Assembly (NCBI GenBank): GCA_910588745.1
Contig: CAJURK010000001.1
Coordinates: 61,919 to 125,918 of the forward strand
Reading direction: 5' to 3'
Length of the DNA: 64,000 nt
DNA from: an uncultured Dorea sp.
GTDB lineage: Bacteria > Bacillota > Clostridia > Lachnospirales > Lachnospiraceae
A model generated the notes under the pieces. The model saw only the letters and a program-made list of their open reading frames with translations. It ran no database searches and had not been told where the DNA came from. Of the stretch, positions 44,122 through 52,555 are shown piece by piece (the stretch's first letter is position 1; every line of letters starts with the position of its first letter). Made by a program: the position numbers and the translations under genes.

Positions 44122-44955
44122 CTAAAACTCTTTCCGAAGCTTTGGATCCAGTAAATCCCGCAGCCCGTCTCCGATAAAGTTCGCGCCTACCGCCATCGTA
44201 AAGATCGCAAGGCCGGGGAACCCAGCAATCCAGAACTTATTAAAGTAATCCGCTCCGTCGGAGACCATCATGCCCCATTCCGGCGTCGGCGGCGCCGAGC
44301 CGAGTCCTAAAAAGCTTAAGGTTGAGAACATCAATATCTTGTTTCCGATATCCGTTGTCGCCATAATCAGTACCGAATTGATACTGTTCGGTATAATCTC
44401 TTTCATCAGCACCCGCATCCGAGACGCGCCAAGCGCGATAGAAGCCGTCACGTACTCGTTTTCTTTGACGCTTAAGACGACGCTTCGCATCAGTCTGGCA
44501 TAGGTAGGCCAGGATACGATTACAAGCGCAAACAGCGTGTTGAACAAGTCCGAACCCAGCACTGCGTTGATAATCATCGCAAGCACCAACGACGGGAAAG
44601 ACAGGATCATTTCCGAAAATCTCATCATTACATTATCCACTACTCCGCCCACATACCCGGCAATCGCGCCGTAAAAGGTTCCGATAATGCCGGACAGGAT
44701 TACCGTTACAACCCCGGCCAGAAGCGAATATCTTCCGCCATAGATCACACGGCTGAAAATGTCGCGTCCAAAGTTGTCCGTCCCAAACCAATGTTCCCCT
44801 GAAGGCGGCTTCAAACGCACGCTTAAATCCTGCACGATCGGATCGTAAGTAGAAATTGCCGGCGCAAAGATTGCCGCCAGAATCCATGCGAAACAAATAA
44901 TGACGCCTAATGTAAATAAATAATTTGATTTGAATAATTTTTTCACCGCATGCAT
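44122..44955 (-). CDS. oppC: Peptide ABC transporter permease, OppC/DppC type
   Basis: The 277-residue protein begins with a membrane span and the OppC N-terminal region (WFGTDNFGRDIFSRVIYGGR), then GVVTVILSGIIGTFYGAIAG, and the coupling loop EYVTASIALGASRMRVLMKE. It is the last gene of the importer operon and starts 3 bases after oppB. Confidence 0.93.
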   Translation of the reverse strand: MHAVKKLFKSNYLFTLGVIICFAWILAAIFAPAISTYDPIVQDLSVRLKPPSGEHWFGTDNFGRDIFSRVIYGGRYSLLAGVVTVILSGIIGTFYGAIAGYVGGVVDNVMMRFSEMILSFPSLVLAMIINAVLGSDLFNTLFALVIVSWPTYARLMRSVVLSVKENEYVTASIALGASRMRVLMKEIIPNSINSVLIMATTDIGNKILMFSTLSFLGLGSAPPTPEWGMMVSDGADYFNKFWIAGFPGLAIFTMAVGANFIGDGLRDLLDPKLRKEF

Positions 44956-44957
44956 GG

Positions 44958-45977
44958 TCAGCTACACCTCACTCTCGGATCGATGATACCGTACAGGATA
45001 TCCACGATCGTATTGATCACCATATAATTCAGCGCAATCAAAAGAGCCACGCCGATAATCGACGGAAAATCTGCCGCCGTTACCGATGCATAGGCAAACT
45101 GCCCTACGCCCGGCCAGTTAAATATAGTCTCCACAAGCACCATGCCTCCCAGGAGATTTCCAAGTCCCATGCCGATTACTGTAAGAACCGGTATCAGAGC
45201 GTTGCCCAGGGCATGTTTTGAAATCAGGCTGGATTCCGAAAGGCCCTTGGCTTTAGCCGTCCGGATATAGTCTGTAGACATAACGTCCAATATATTAGAG
45301 CGGGTCGTTCTTGTAATCAGCCCCATCGTGAACGCTGCCAATACGACCGACGGCAGAATCAGATGAGACAATGCATCCAGCGCCTTAGCTCCGTTTCCTT
45401 CAATCAGACTGTCTATTACATAGAGTCCGGTTACCGTCTCCGGCGCCGCGTAGATATTGCTCAGACGCCCCGGCCCCGGAAATATCTGGAGCTTATAATA
45501 CAGGAAATAAAGCATCAGCAGCGCAAACCAGAAGCTGGGTATACTAACGCCGGTTACTGAAATCACACGGACTCCCTGATCCAGCGCGCTATTTCTCCTG
45601 ATTGCCGAAATAATTCCAAAGAGGATGCCAAAGATTGTTGCCAGGATAATTGACATCAGCGCCAATTCAATCGTAGCCGGAAAACACCTCTTAAGTTCAA
45701 AAAGCACCTCATTATTTGTCCGGATGGATGTACCCAGATCCAGATGGAGCAGATTTCCTATATACATGAAATACTGCACCAGCAACGGCTTATCCAATCC
45801 GTATTTCGCCCGATATGCTGCCACAACCTCCGGATTGCTCATTGCGCGCTGTCCCAAGTTCGCTACCACCGGATCCCCCGGAATCAGCTTGGTAAGAATA
45901 AATACCATCGTTGCCACGCCGAACAACATGACTATCATATATAATAATCTTTTTCCTATGAATTTTAGTCGTTCCAT
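44958..45977 (-). CDS. oppB: Peptide ABC transporter permease, OppB/DppB type
   Basis: The 339-residue protein has the DppB pattern: VFILTKLIPGDPVVANLG near residue 28, the coupling loop DYIRTAKAKGLSESSLISKH and ETIFNWPGVGQFAYASVTAAD. It is preceded by a strong mRNA hairpin in the spacer from the binding-protein gene. Confidence 0.93.
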   Translation of the reverse strand: MERLKFIGKRLLYMIVMLFGVATMVFILTKLIPGDPVVANLGQRAMSNPEVVAAYRAKYGLDKPLLVQYFMYIGNLLHLDLGTSIRTNNEVLFELKRCFPATIELALMSIILATIFGILFGIISAIRRNSALDQGVRVISVTGVSIPSFWFALLMLYFLYYKLQIFPGPGRLSNIYAAPETVTGLYVIDSLIEGNGAKALDALSHLILPSVVLAAFTMGLITRTTRSNILDVMSTDYIRTAKAKGLSESSLISKHALGNALIPVLTVIGMGLGNLLGGMVLVETIFNWPGVGQFAYASVTAADFPSIIGVALLIALNYMVINTIVDILYGIIDPRVRCS

Positions 45978-46001
45978 AAAGCCATCCTCTTTTGCTTTCA
46001 G

Positions 46002-46032
46002 AGGTTCCGGAATATATCGTTCCGGAACCTCC
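46002..46032 (-). other. Strong hairpin between oppA and oppB
   Basis: GAGGTTCCGGAA / TTCCGGAACCTC, loop of 7, no U run on the minus strand. In such operons it often stabilises the binding-protein mRNA, giving more OppA than OppBC. Confidence 0.7.
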
Positions 46033-46053
46033 AGCTATTTTTTCTATTACAAA

Positions 46054-47676
46054 TTATTCTGCAATATTGATCATCGTCACATCCAATGTGTATGGATCAG
46101 AAACTGCTACTCCCGTCAGTCTTGTATTAAATCCAATATGAGCCGGAGCCTGTGCAATCATAGCAAACGGGCCGTACTCATAGGTTGCGTCCTGAATCTC
46201 GCCCAGGATAGCGGTACGCGTCTCGTCGTCGGTTGCCTCCATACAGGACTTTGACATAGCCGCAATATCGGGATCCATATCTGCCGCCCATCCCGCGCGT
46301 AAACCTACCAGGCCGCCCGGCAGGAACTCAAGCTGTACGTTCGGGTCAGCGTAATCAACAGACCAATACATTACTGTAAATCCAAGCGTTCCGTCGCGAT
46401 ACGCATCGCCGTATCCTGCCGCCCACGCTTCTGTTACAATGTTGCAGTTAATTCCGATCAAGGCCAGGTCGTCTTTCACTTTCTGTCCAAGGTCGGTAAG
46501 CGGAGTTCCCTCAAAAGCAAGGTCGGTAATGGTAAGATCAATATCAAATCCGTCCGGATACCCTGCGTCAGCAAGAAGCTTCTTTGCCTCCTCCACATCT
46601 GTATAGCTTACGTCGCGGGTTCCTTTGCTTCCCATAAAGCCATCCTGAATCAACGCGTACGGAGTAATGGTTCCGGAACCTACGATCTCCTGAACGCCCT
46701 TATAATCCAGCGCCTTACGGATTGCCTGCTGTACCTTCGGATCAGAAACCGGCCCGCCGATACTTTCATCCATATTCATCATAACAAAGGCAACTGTCTT
46801 TGTCGGATCATTGATTACGTCTACATTATCTTTGCCTTCCAGCTCAGATACGGTATCGTCCGTTAAGTTCAGCGCCACGTCCACATCTCCGCTGGAGAGC
46901 GTCATCATCTGCGTATTTGCATCGCCCTGAAGCTGGATAATGTACTTTTCTACATTAGAAGCATTCTCTCCCCAGTAGTTCTCGTTCTTCTCAAGCACGA
47001 TTTCTTCATTCGGCGTATATTTGGTCAGAACATACATACCGGATCCCGCGCTTGCATTATCCAAATAATTACGCGCTGTATCCGTCTCAGCCGCATCCTC
47101 CGCGTCGGTAGCTCCATTTTCTTTCGCTACTTTGCTGTCAAGAATTGCCACTGCGTTGTAAGTCAGTTTTGATAAGATCGCGCTGTCAGGCTCTGTCAAA
47201 TGAATTACAACAGTCTTATCGTCCGGTGTTTCAATGCTTTCAATTGTGTCCGCAATAAAAGACGGATTTCCTTTCAGGTTCTTACAACGGTTGATGGAAA
47301 ATGCAACGTCTTCGGATGTCATCGGGTTGCCGCTTGCAAATTTGATTCCATCCTTAAGCGTAACGGTAAGTGTCAGGCCGTCCTCTGAAAATTCGTAGGT
47401 ATCTGCAAGACACGGTTCTGCCGCGCCGTCATTGCCGTAGAACTTAAACAGGTTCTCGTAACATGCATTCATAACTACATGTGAATATTTCTCGTATACA
47501 TAGCCCGGGTCAAAGGTCTCAAGCCCCTCGCCTTCCATTGCTATTACTACGGTCTTACCGCCTCCGTCTGCCGACCCTGAACCGCCGTCCGGCGATGCGT
47601 CAGGCCCGCCGCCGCACGCCGCAAGGGACAGTACAACTGTAAAGCTCATAACTAATGCCGCAAGTTTCTTCTTCAT
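46054..47676 (-). CDS. oppA: Peptide ABC transporter substrate-binding lipoprotein
   Basis: The 540-residue SBP family 5 protein has a lipobox LAAC (Cys21) after a signal peptide, a low-complexity Gly/Ser linker, then the family pattern KYSHVVMNACYENLFKFYGN, VTLKDGIKFASGNPMTSEDV and LADAGYPDGFDIDLTI. AAAGGAGGAACG gives a strong ribosome site. It binds di- or oligopeptides for the importer; ligand specificity is not predictable. Confidence 0.92.
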   Translation of the reverse strand: MKKKLAALVMSFTVVLSLAACGGGPDASPDGGSGSADGGGKTVVIAMEGEGLETFDPGYVYEKYSHVVMNACYENLFKFYGNDGAAEPCLADTYEFSEDGLTLTVTLKDGIKFASGNPMTSEDVAFSINRCKNLKGNPSFIADTIESIETPDDKTVVIHLTEPDSAILSKLTYNAVAILDSKVAKENGATDAEDAAETDTARNYLDNASAGSGMYVLTKYTPNEEIVLEKNENYWGENASNVEKYIIQLQGDANTQMMTLSSGDVDVALNLTDDTVSELEGKDNVDVINDPTKTVAFVMMNMDESIGGPVSDPKVQQAIRKALDYKGVQEIVGSGTITPYALIQDGFMGSKGTRDVSYTDVEEAKKLLADAGYPDGFDIDLTITDLAFEGTPLTDLGQKVKDDLALIGINCNIVTEAWAAGYGDAYRDGTLGFTVMYWSVDYADPNVQLEFLPGGLVGLRAGWAADMDPDIAAMSKSCMEATDDETRTAILGEIQDATYEYGPFAMIAQAPAHIGFNTRLTGVAVSDPYTLDVTMINIAE

Positions 47677-47786
47677 AAATTCGTTCCTCCTTTAATCATA
47701 TATTGAGACGCCGAAAATCCTTTAAGAACAGCCCTCTGCTCCCGAATATCCGGCAGAATCTCTTCATTTATTTCTGTTCCGTAATC

Positions 47787-48764
47787 TTAATGTTCCTCGT
47801 CATATAAATGACAGGCAACAAAATGTCCTTCGGAAATCTCCTTCAGTACCGGCCGATCCTTACTGCACCGCTCGCAGGCCTTCGGACACCGGGTATGAAA
47901 ACGACAGCCGGAAGGCGGATTGCTGGGACTTGGCACCTCTCCCTCCAAGTGAATCCGATCCGCCTGAGCCTCCTGATCCACCTGAGGAATCGCTGAAAGC
48001 AGCGCTTCCGTATAAGGATGATAACGCTTCTCGTAGAGCTGGTCATAGGAAGCAATCTCAACCATATTGCCGAGATACATCACTCCCACCCGGTCGCTGA
48101 CCTGATATACTACATTCAGATTATGAGAAATAAAGAAGTAGGTAAGTCCTAATTTCTCCTTCAATTCCTGCAGGAGATTGAGTACCTGCGCCTGTACGGA
48201 CACATCCAACGCGGAAACAGCTTCGTCACAGATGATAATCTCCGGCTCCAGCGCCAACGCCCTTGCAATTCCCACACGCTGCTTCTGTCCTCCCGACAAT
48301 TCATGGGGATACCTGCTCAGATGATAATCATCCAGCCCTACAAGCTGCAACAGCTTGTGGATGCGGGTCTCCACATCAACCTCCTTCGTTAAATTGTGTA
48401 TCTCAAAAGGCTCCATGAGAATTTGCTTCATTGTTCTTCTCGGATTCAGACAAGCGGAAGGATCCTGAAAAATAATCTGAGCTTTCTTTCTCATCTCTTT
48501 CAAATCTTTCCCTTTTAAAGAAGAAACATCCTGTCCGTGAAAATATATGCTTCCTTCGGTTGCGTCCAGCAGCCGGATCAGCGTCCGTCCCAAAGTACTC
48601 TTCCCGCATCCGCTCTCGCCGACAACTCCGAAGGTCTCGCCTTTCATAATCTCAAAACTAATATCGTCTACCGCCTTCACTGTACCGGATTTTCTGTTCT
48701 TTCCCTTGAAGTACACTTTCACATGGTCGGCCTTCATCAGCGCTTCTTTTTCATTTCCTGCCAT
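47787..48764 (-). CDS. oppF: Peptide ABC transporter ATPase, OppF/DppF type
   Basis: The 325-residue ATPase has Walker A GESGCGKST, signature YPHELSGGQKQRVGIARALA, Walker B IIICDEAVSALDVSV and a C-terminal Cys motif CRFHTRCPKACERC. It starts 3 bases after oppD and is followed by a 110-base spacer before oppA. Confidence 0.94.
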   Translation of the reverse strand: MAGNEKEALMKADHVKVYFKGKNRKSGTVKAVDDISFEIMKGETFGVVGESGCGKSTLGRTLIRLLDATEGSIYFHGQDVSSLKGKDLKEMRKKAQIIFQDPSACLNPRRTMKQILMEPFEIHNLTKEVDVETRIHKLLQLVGLDDYHLSRYPHELSGGQKQRVGIARALALEPEIIICDEAVSALDVSVQAQVLNLLQELKEKLGLTYFFISHNLNVVYQVSDRVGVMYLGNMVEIASYDQLYEKRYHPYTEALLSAIPQVDQEAQADRIHLEGEVPSPSNPPSGCRFHTRCPKACERCSKDRPVLKEISEGHFVACHLYDEEH

Positions 48765-48767
48765 CAG

Positions 48768-49763
48768 CTAACCCTCCTCTTCCTGTACATTTTCATATCG
48801 AAAGCAGCGAACCTTGCGCTCCCCGGACAATTCAAACATCGGCGGCACTTCCTTTTTGCATTTCTCTTCCGCATACGGGCATCTTGGCCAGAAGCTGCAG
48901 CCCTCGATGCGTTCTGTGGGGTTCGGCACCATGCCCTTAATCGTCTTAAGCGGCGCCCGATCCTTGGTAATACGGGGTATGGCGTCCATAAGCCCCTGAG
49001 TATAAGGGTGCTTAGGGCTTGCAAACAGCTCGCTTACCGGAGCCTGCTCTACAATATGTCCCGTATACATAACCAGAACCGAATCGCATAATTCACTGAT
49101 AACGCCCAGGTCATGGGTAATAAATACAACGGAAGTCCCCATACTCTCATTCAGCTCACGGATCAAATCCAGAATCTGCGCCTGGATGGTCACATCCAGC
49201 GCCGTAGTAGGCTCATCCGCAATCAGAATCTGCGGCCTGCAGGCCAACGCCATAGCAATCATTACTCTCTGGCGCATACCGCCGGACATCTGATGGGGAT
49301 ACTCATGAGCCCGTACCTCCGGATTTGCAATCCCCACGGCTTTCATCATCTCAATCGCTTCCTGCATGGCTTCTTTCTTATTCATCCCCCGATGAAGCGT
49401 AAGCGCTTCCGCAATCTGCTTCCCGCACTTGATAATCGGATTCAGGGAAGTCATGGGTTCCTGAAAAATCATGGAGATATTATTTCCCCGGATCTTCTGC
49501 ATCTCTTTCTCAGATTCCTTTACCAAATCCCTTCCATTATAAAGGATCTCTCCGTTTGTAATCTCTCCCGGCGGATTTGGTATCAGCCGCATCATCCCTA
49601 AGGAAGATACGCTCTTTCCGCTTCCGCTTTCCCCTACGATTCCCAGCTTCTCCCCCTTGTGCAGCGTGTAGCTCAGATGATTAACGGCCTTCACCGTGCC
49701 TTCTACAGTCTTAAATTCTACGCATAAATCCTTAATCTCAATTATCTTCTCTGTCTTGTCCAT
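48768..49763 (-). CDS. oppD: Peptide ABC transporter ATPase, OppD/DppD type
   Basis: The 331-residue ATPase has Walker A GESGSGKSV, signature YPHQMSGGMRQRVMIAMALA, Walker B ILIADEPTTALDVTI and a C-terminal Cys motif CSFWPRCPYAEEKC. It is the first gene of the operon (oppD-oppF-oppA-oppB-oppC), an order with both ATPases in front of the binding protein. Confidence 0.94.
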   Translation of the reverse strand: MDKTEKIIEIKDLCVEFKTVEGTVKAVNHLSYTLHKGEKLGIVGESGSGKSVSSLGMMRLIPNPPGEITNGEILYNGRDLVKESEKEMQKIRGNNISMIFQEPMTSLNPIIKCGKQIAEALTLHRGMNKKEAMQEAIEMMKAVGIANPEVRAHEYPHQMSGGMRQRVMIAMALACRPQILIADEPTTALDVTIQAQILDLIRELNESMGTSVVFITHDLGVISELCDSVLVMYTGHIVEQAPVSELFASPKHPYTQGLMDAIPRITKDRAPLKTIKGMVPNPTERIEGCSFWPRCPYAEEKCKKEVPPMFELSGERKVRCFRYENVQEEEG

Positions 49764-49864
49764 AATACCCTCTCATTCAGGAATTGCAACTGAAATAAAA
49801 GCTCCGCTGTATCCTTATATAACTTCCTAGTTTTACTATAATAAAGCGTCTGTTTCAATGAAAC

Positions 49865-49913
49865 GAGGTGACACCCCGCTCCGCAATGTCATCGGAAACA
49901 GAACTGTCACCTC
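49865..49913 (-). terminator. Hairpin downstream of htpG
   Basis: GAGGTGACA / TGTCACCTC perfect 9-bp stem with a long loop; followed by GTTTCATTG, a poor U run. Confidence 0.5.
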
Positions 49914-49936
49914 TGATATTTCATAATTATACACAA

Positions 49937-52009
49937 TTATTCAGCCAATTTCAACATAATTTCGTTACTTCTACGCACAAATGCAGTCATTTCTTCCGGA
50001 CTCAGTGGTTTATGCGCCAGCATAGCCAAATCATACAGTTGTTTGCAGAAGATACCTGAGTTCTCGCTCTCCTTATGTTCCGCCACATACTGAACCAGAG
50101 GATGATTCGCGTTCAGCACTAACGTCCCTGTACTTCCGAACATAGATGGATCCATTCCTCCGCCCATGCTGTACATCCTCATCATTTCCTGCATACGGCG
50201 GCTTTCCTCAGACAGCGTAATGATGGACGCCACATTTTCATCCTTAATCTTCTCCACTTTGATTTCCAGCTTCTCATTGCCAAGCTCCTTACGGAAGATC
50301 TCAGTCAGCTCCTCAGCCTTTTTCTGGAATGCTTCCTTTTCATCTTCGGCAATCTCTTCTCTTGCGGATTCATTCACGTCCGCGTCTATGCGCTGGAACT
50401 TAATATTCTGATTTCTCTGTTCTAACTGCGTAATAAACGGAGAGTCAATATTGTGATTAAGGATTACCGCATCCTGTTCCTGGGCGCGGAATAAATTGAT
50501 ATACTGGCTCTGCTGCTGCTCGTCCGTCACATAGAAGACGGTTGTCTTCTTTTCTTCCTCTTCCGCCGGATTCTCGCCGCTGCCTGCGCTTTCTTCCGCC
50601 TCGGCTTTCGGGTCTTTCAATTCTCCCCCGTTTTTCTCAACACACTCTTTCAATGTCAGGTACTTGTGGTCAAGATTCTTAAACAGCATATAGTCCATCA
50701 TCTTGTCGCAGAACTTCTCATCCTTCAAGCAGCCGAACTTGATGAATGGGCTGATATCATCCCAGTACTTCTCGTAGTTCTCTTTATCGGTCTTGCACAT
50801 GCCGCTTAACTTGTCCGCAACCTTTTTGGAGATATACTCGGCAATCTTATTTACAAATCCGTCATTCTGCAGCGCGCTTCTTGACACGTTCAGCGGAAGA
50901 TCCGGACAGTCGATAACTCCCTTTAATACCATCAAAAATTCCGGAATCACTTCTTTAATATTATCCGCAATAAATACCTGATTGTTGTACAGCTTAATGG
51001 TTCCCTCGATGGAATCATACTCCGTATTGAGCTTCGGAAAATACAGGATGCCTTTCAGGTTGAACGGATAATCCATATTCAGATGGATCCAGAACAAAGG
51101 CTCCTTGTAATCCATAAATACCTTGCGGTAAAATTCGATGTAATCTTCCTTGCTGCATTCATTCGGATGCTTTGTCCAAAGTGGAGCGGTATCGTTTAAC
51201 GGAACCGGCCGTTTGTTAATCTTTACCTTATCCTTCGCGGGAGATACCTCCACCATCTCTTTCTCGCCGTCTTCGTTCTCTTTTTCCTCCATCTTCGCTT
51301 CTTCATGGATACGCTCAACAACAACGTCATCCTCTCTTAAATCTTCTTCGTCGATGGTCTCATACTCCTGCTCGGCATTCTCTTTCGCAAGATAAATCGG
51401 AACCGGCATAAAAGAACAATATTTCTCAATCACTTCTCTTGCCTTATATTCGTTGGCAAACTGCAGGCTGTCCTCATTCAAACACAGGGTAATCTCCGTA
51501 CCGACTCCCAGTTTGCTGCCCTCGGACATCTCATACTCGGTACCGCCGTCGCTTACCCAGTGTACCGCCTCTGCTCCCTCTTTATAAGACAGGGTATCAA
51601 TATGCACTTCATCCGCCACCATAAACGCGGAGTAGAAGCCAAGCCCAAAATGACCGATCATATCATCTTCTGTGGTCTTGTCCTTATACTTCTCCAAAAA
51701 TTCCGTAGCGCCGGAAAAAGCAATCTGGGTAATGTACTCCTCTACCTCCTCCGCCGTCATTCCGAGACCGTTATCGATAAATTTAAGCGTCTTCTCTTCC
51801 GGATTCACCAGAACCTGAATCTGAGGCTTATAATCCTCCTCAAGCTCATACTCTCCCATCACGTCAAGCTTCTTAAGCTTGGTAATCGCGTCGCATCCGT
51901 TAGAAACCATCTCACGGAAAAAGATGTCATGGTCGGAATATACCCACTTCTTAATAATCGGAAAAATGTTCTCACTGCTGATTGATAAAGAACCTTTTTT
52001 TGCTGCCAT
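49937..52009 (-). CDS. htpG: Molecular chaperone HtpG (Hsp90)
   Basis: The start is ATG 52009 (MAAKKGSLSISSENIF) after TAGGAG. The product is about 690 residues. The GHKL ATPase motifs are IFFREMVSNGCDAITKL, IDNGLGMTAEEV and IGHFGLGFYSAFMVAD. A charged, strongly acidic linker is present near residues 225-260 and again near 480-500 (EEEEKK), longer than in E. coli. The gene has its own promoter with a CIRCE operator beside it, so heat-shock control by HrcA is predicted. Confidence 0.96.
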   Translation of the reverse strand: MAAKKGSLSISSENIFPIIKKWVYSDHDIFFREMVSNGCDAITKLKKLDVMGEYELEEDYKPQIQVLVNPEEKTLKFIDNGLGMTAEEVEEYITQIAFSGATEFLEKYKDKTTEDDMIGHFGLGFYSAFMVADEVHIDTLSYKEGAEAVHWVSDGGTEYEMSEGSKLGVGTEITLCLNEDSLQFANEYKAREVIEKYCSFMPVPIYLAKENAEQEYETIDEEDLREDDVVVERIHEEAKMEEKENEDGEKEMVEVSPAKDKVKINKRPVPLNDTAPLWTKHPNECSKEDYIEFYRKVFMDYKEPLFWIHLNMDYPFNLKGILYFPKLNTEYDSIEGTIKLYNNQVFIADNIKEVIPEFLMVLKGVIDCPDLPLNVSRSALQNDGFVNKIAEYISKKVADKLSGMCKTDKENYEKYWDDISPFIKFGCLKDEKFCDKMMDYMLFKNLDHKYLTLKECVEKNGGELKDPKAEAEESAGSGENPAEEEEKKTTVFYVTDEQQQSQYINLFRAQEQDAVILNHNIDSPFITQLEQRNQNIKFQRIDADVNESAREEIAEDEKEAFQKKAEELTEIFRKELGNEKLEIKVEKIKDENVASIITLSEESRRMQEMMRMYSMGGGMDPSMFGSTGTLVLNANHPLVQYVAEHKESENSGIFCKQLYDLAMLAHKPLSPEEMTAFVRRSNEIMLKLAE

Positions 52010-52098
52010 ATATATCACTCCTATTTTTCTTATTTTCGCGGCCCATACGATCTATTACTTCATCTGTACTGAAAAAGGGAATCGCGTAATGTATTACT

Positions 52099-52127
52099 AT
52101 GATAATACGCTCAAAATTAAAAGTCAA
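52099..52127 (-). promoter_or_regulatory. Promoter of htpG
   Basis: TTGACT (52127-52122), 17-base spacer, TATCAT (52104-52099) on the minus strand. Confidence 0.8.
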
Positions 52128-52134
52128 TAGAAAA

Positions 52135-52161
52135 TTAGCACTCTTTTAACTCGAGTGCTAA
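52135..52161. promoter_or_regulatory. CIRCE operator (HrcA binding site)
   Basis: TTAGCACTC, 9 bases, GAGTGCTAA: an exact match to the CIRCE consensus. It lies 7 bases upstream of the htpG -35 box and also upstream of the plus-strand small ORFs. HrcA itself and groESL/dnaK are not in the window. Confidence 0.95.
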
Positions 52162-52251
52162 CAAATTTCTAAAAAATATAAATATTCTATAAAATCATAT
52201 AATGGAAGCGCTGTACGTAGCGCCCTATGAATTGTTGTCAGGGAATAAAAT

Positions 52252-52380
52252 ATGTCAACCAAAAAGGAAGTCTGTCGGCATTTAAGTGCAGAAGAACGTC
52301 TAAATGCAGAACTGAAACACGGACACTATGATAACTTTTTTGACAGCGAGGAAGAATGGCTGGAATATGGGCTTATTTGA
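52252..52380 (+). CDS. Small ORF 1, unknown (42 aa)
   Basis: ATG 52252 follows CAGGGAATAAAAT. The peptide starts MSTKKEVCRHLSAEERLNAE and ends EEEWLEYGLI. It is acidic and helix-rich and reads like real coding sequence. A second frame (ORF 2) begins inside its end and continues with basic residues, so the two may derive from one gene. A terminator-like hairpin follows. Confidence 0.4.
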   Translation: MSTKKEVCRHLSAEERLNAELKHGHYDNFFDSEEEWLEYGLI

Positions 52381-52453
52381 AAAACCCAAAAAGAAAGACG
52401 CCAAAATTATCGGCAGATATTCTATTGATACCAACACAGGAAAGCGAATATAA
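52367..52453 (+). CDS. Small ORF 2, unknown (28 aa), +1 frame relative to ORF 1
   Basis: ATG 52367 lies in the last codons of ORF 1; the peptide reads MGLFEKPKKKDAKIIGRYSI and ends TNTGKRI. It could be made by coupled re-initiation, by a +1 frameshift at the ORF 1 stop (ATT TGA), or be the broken 3' half of one gene. Confidence 0.35.
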   Translation: MGLFEKPKKKDAKIIGRYSIDTNTGKRI

Positions 52454-52469
52454 TAAATAAAGTAAAAAC

Positions 52470-52520
52470 AGAAAAGAGCCGCCGTTTTTCGTTATTTTAC
52501 TAAAACAGACGCTCTTTTCT
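52470..52520. terminator. Hairpin between the small ORFs and the FtsX-type gene
   Basis: AGAAAAGAGC / GCTCTTTTCT perfect 10-bp stem with a long loop, between convergent transcription units. Confidence 0.6.
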
Positions 52521-52555
52521 AACGTACGTATTCTCTTTTTTAGCTGCGTTTATCA

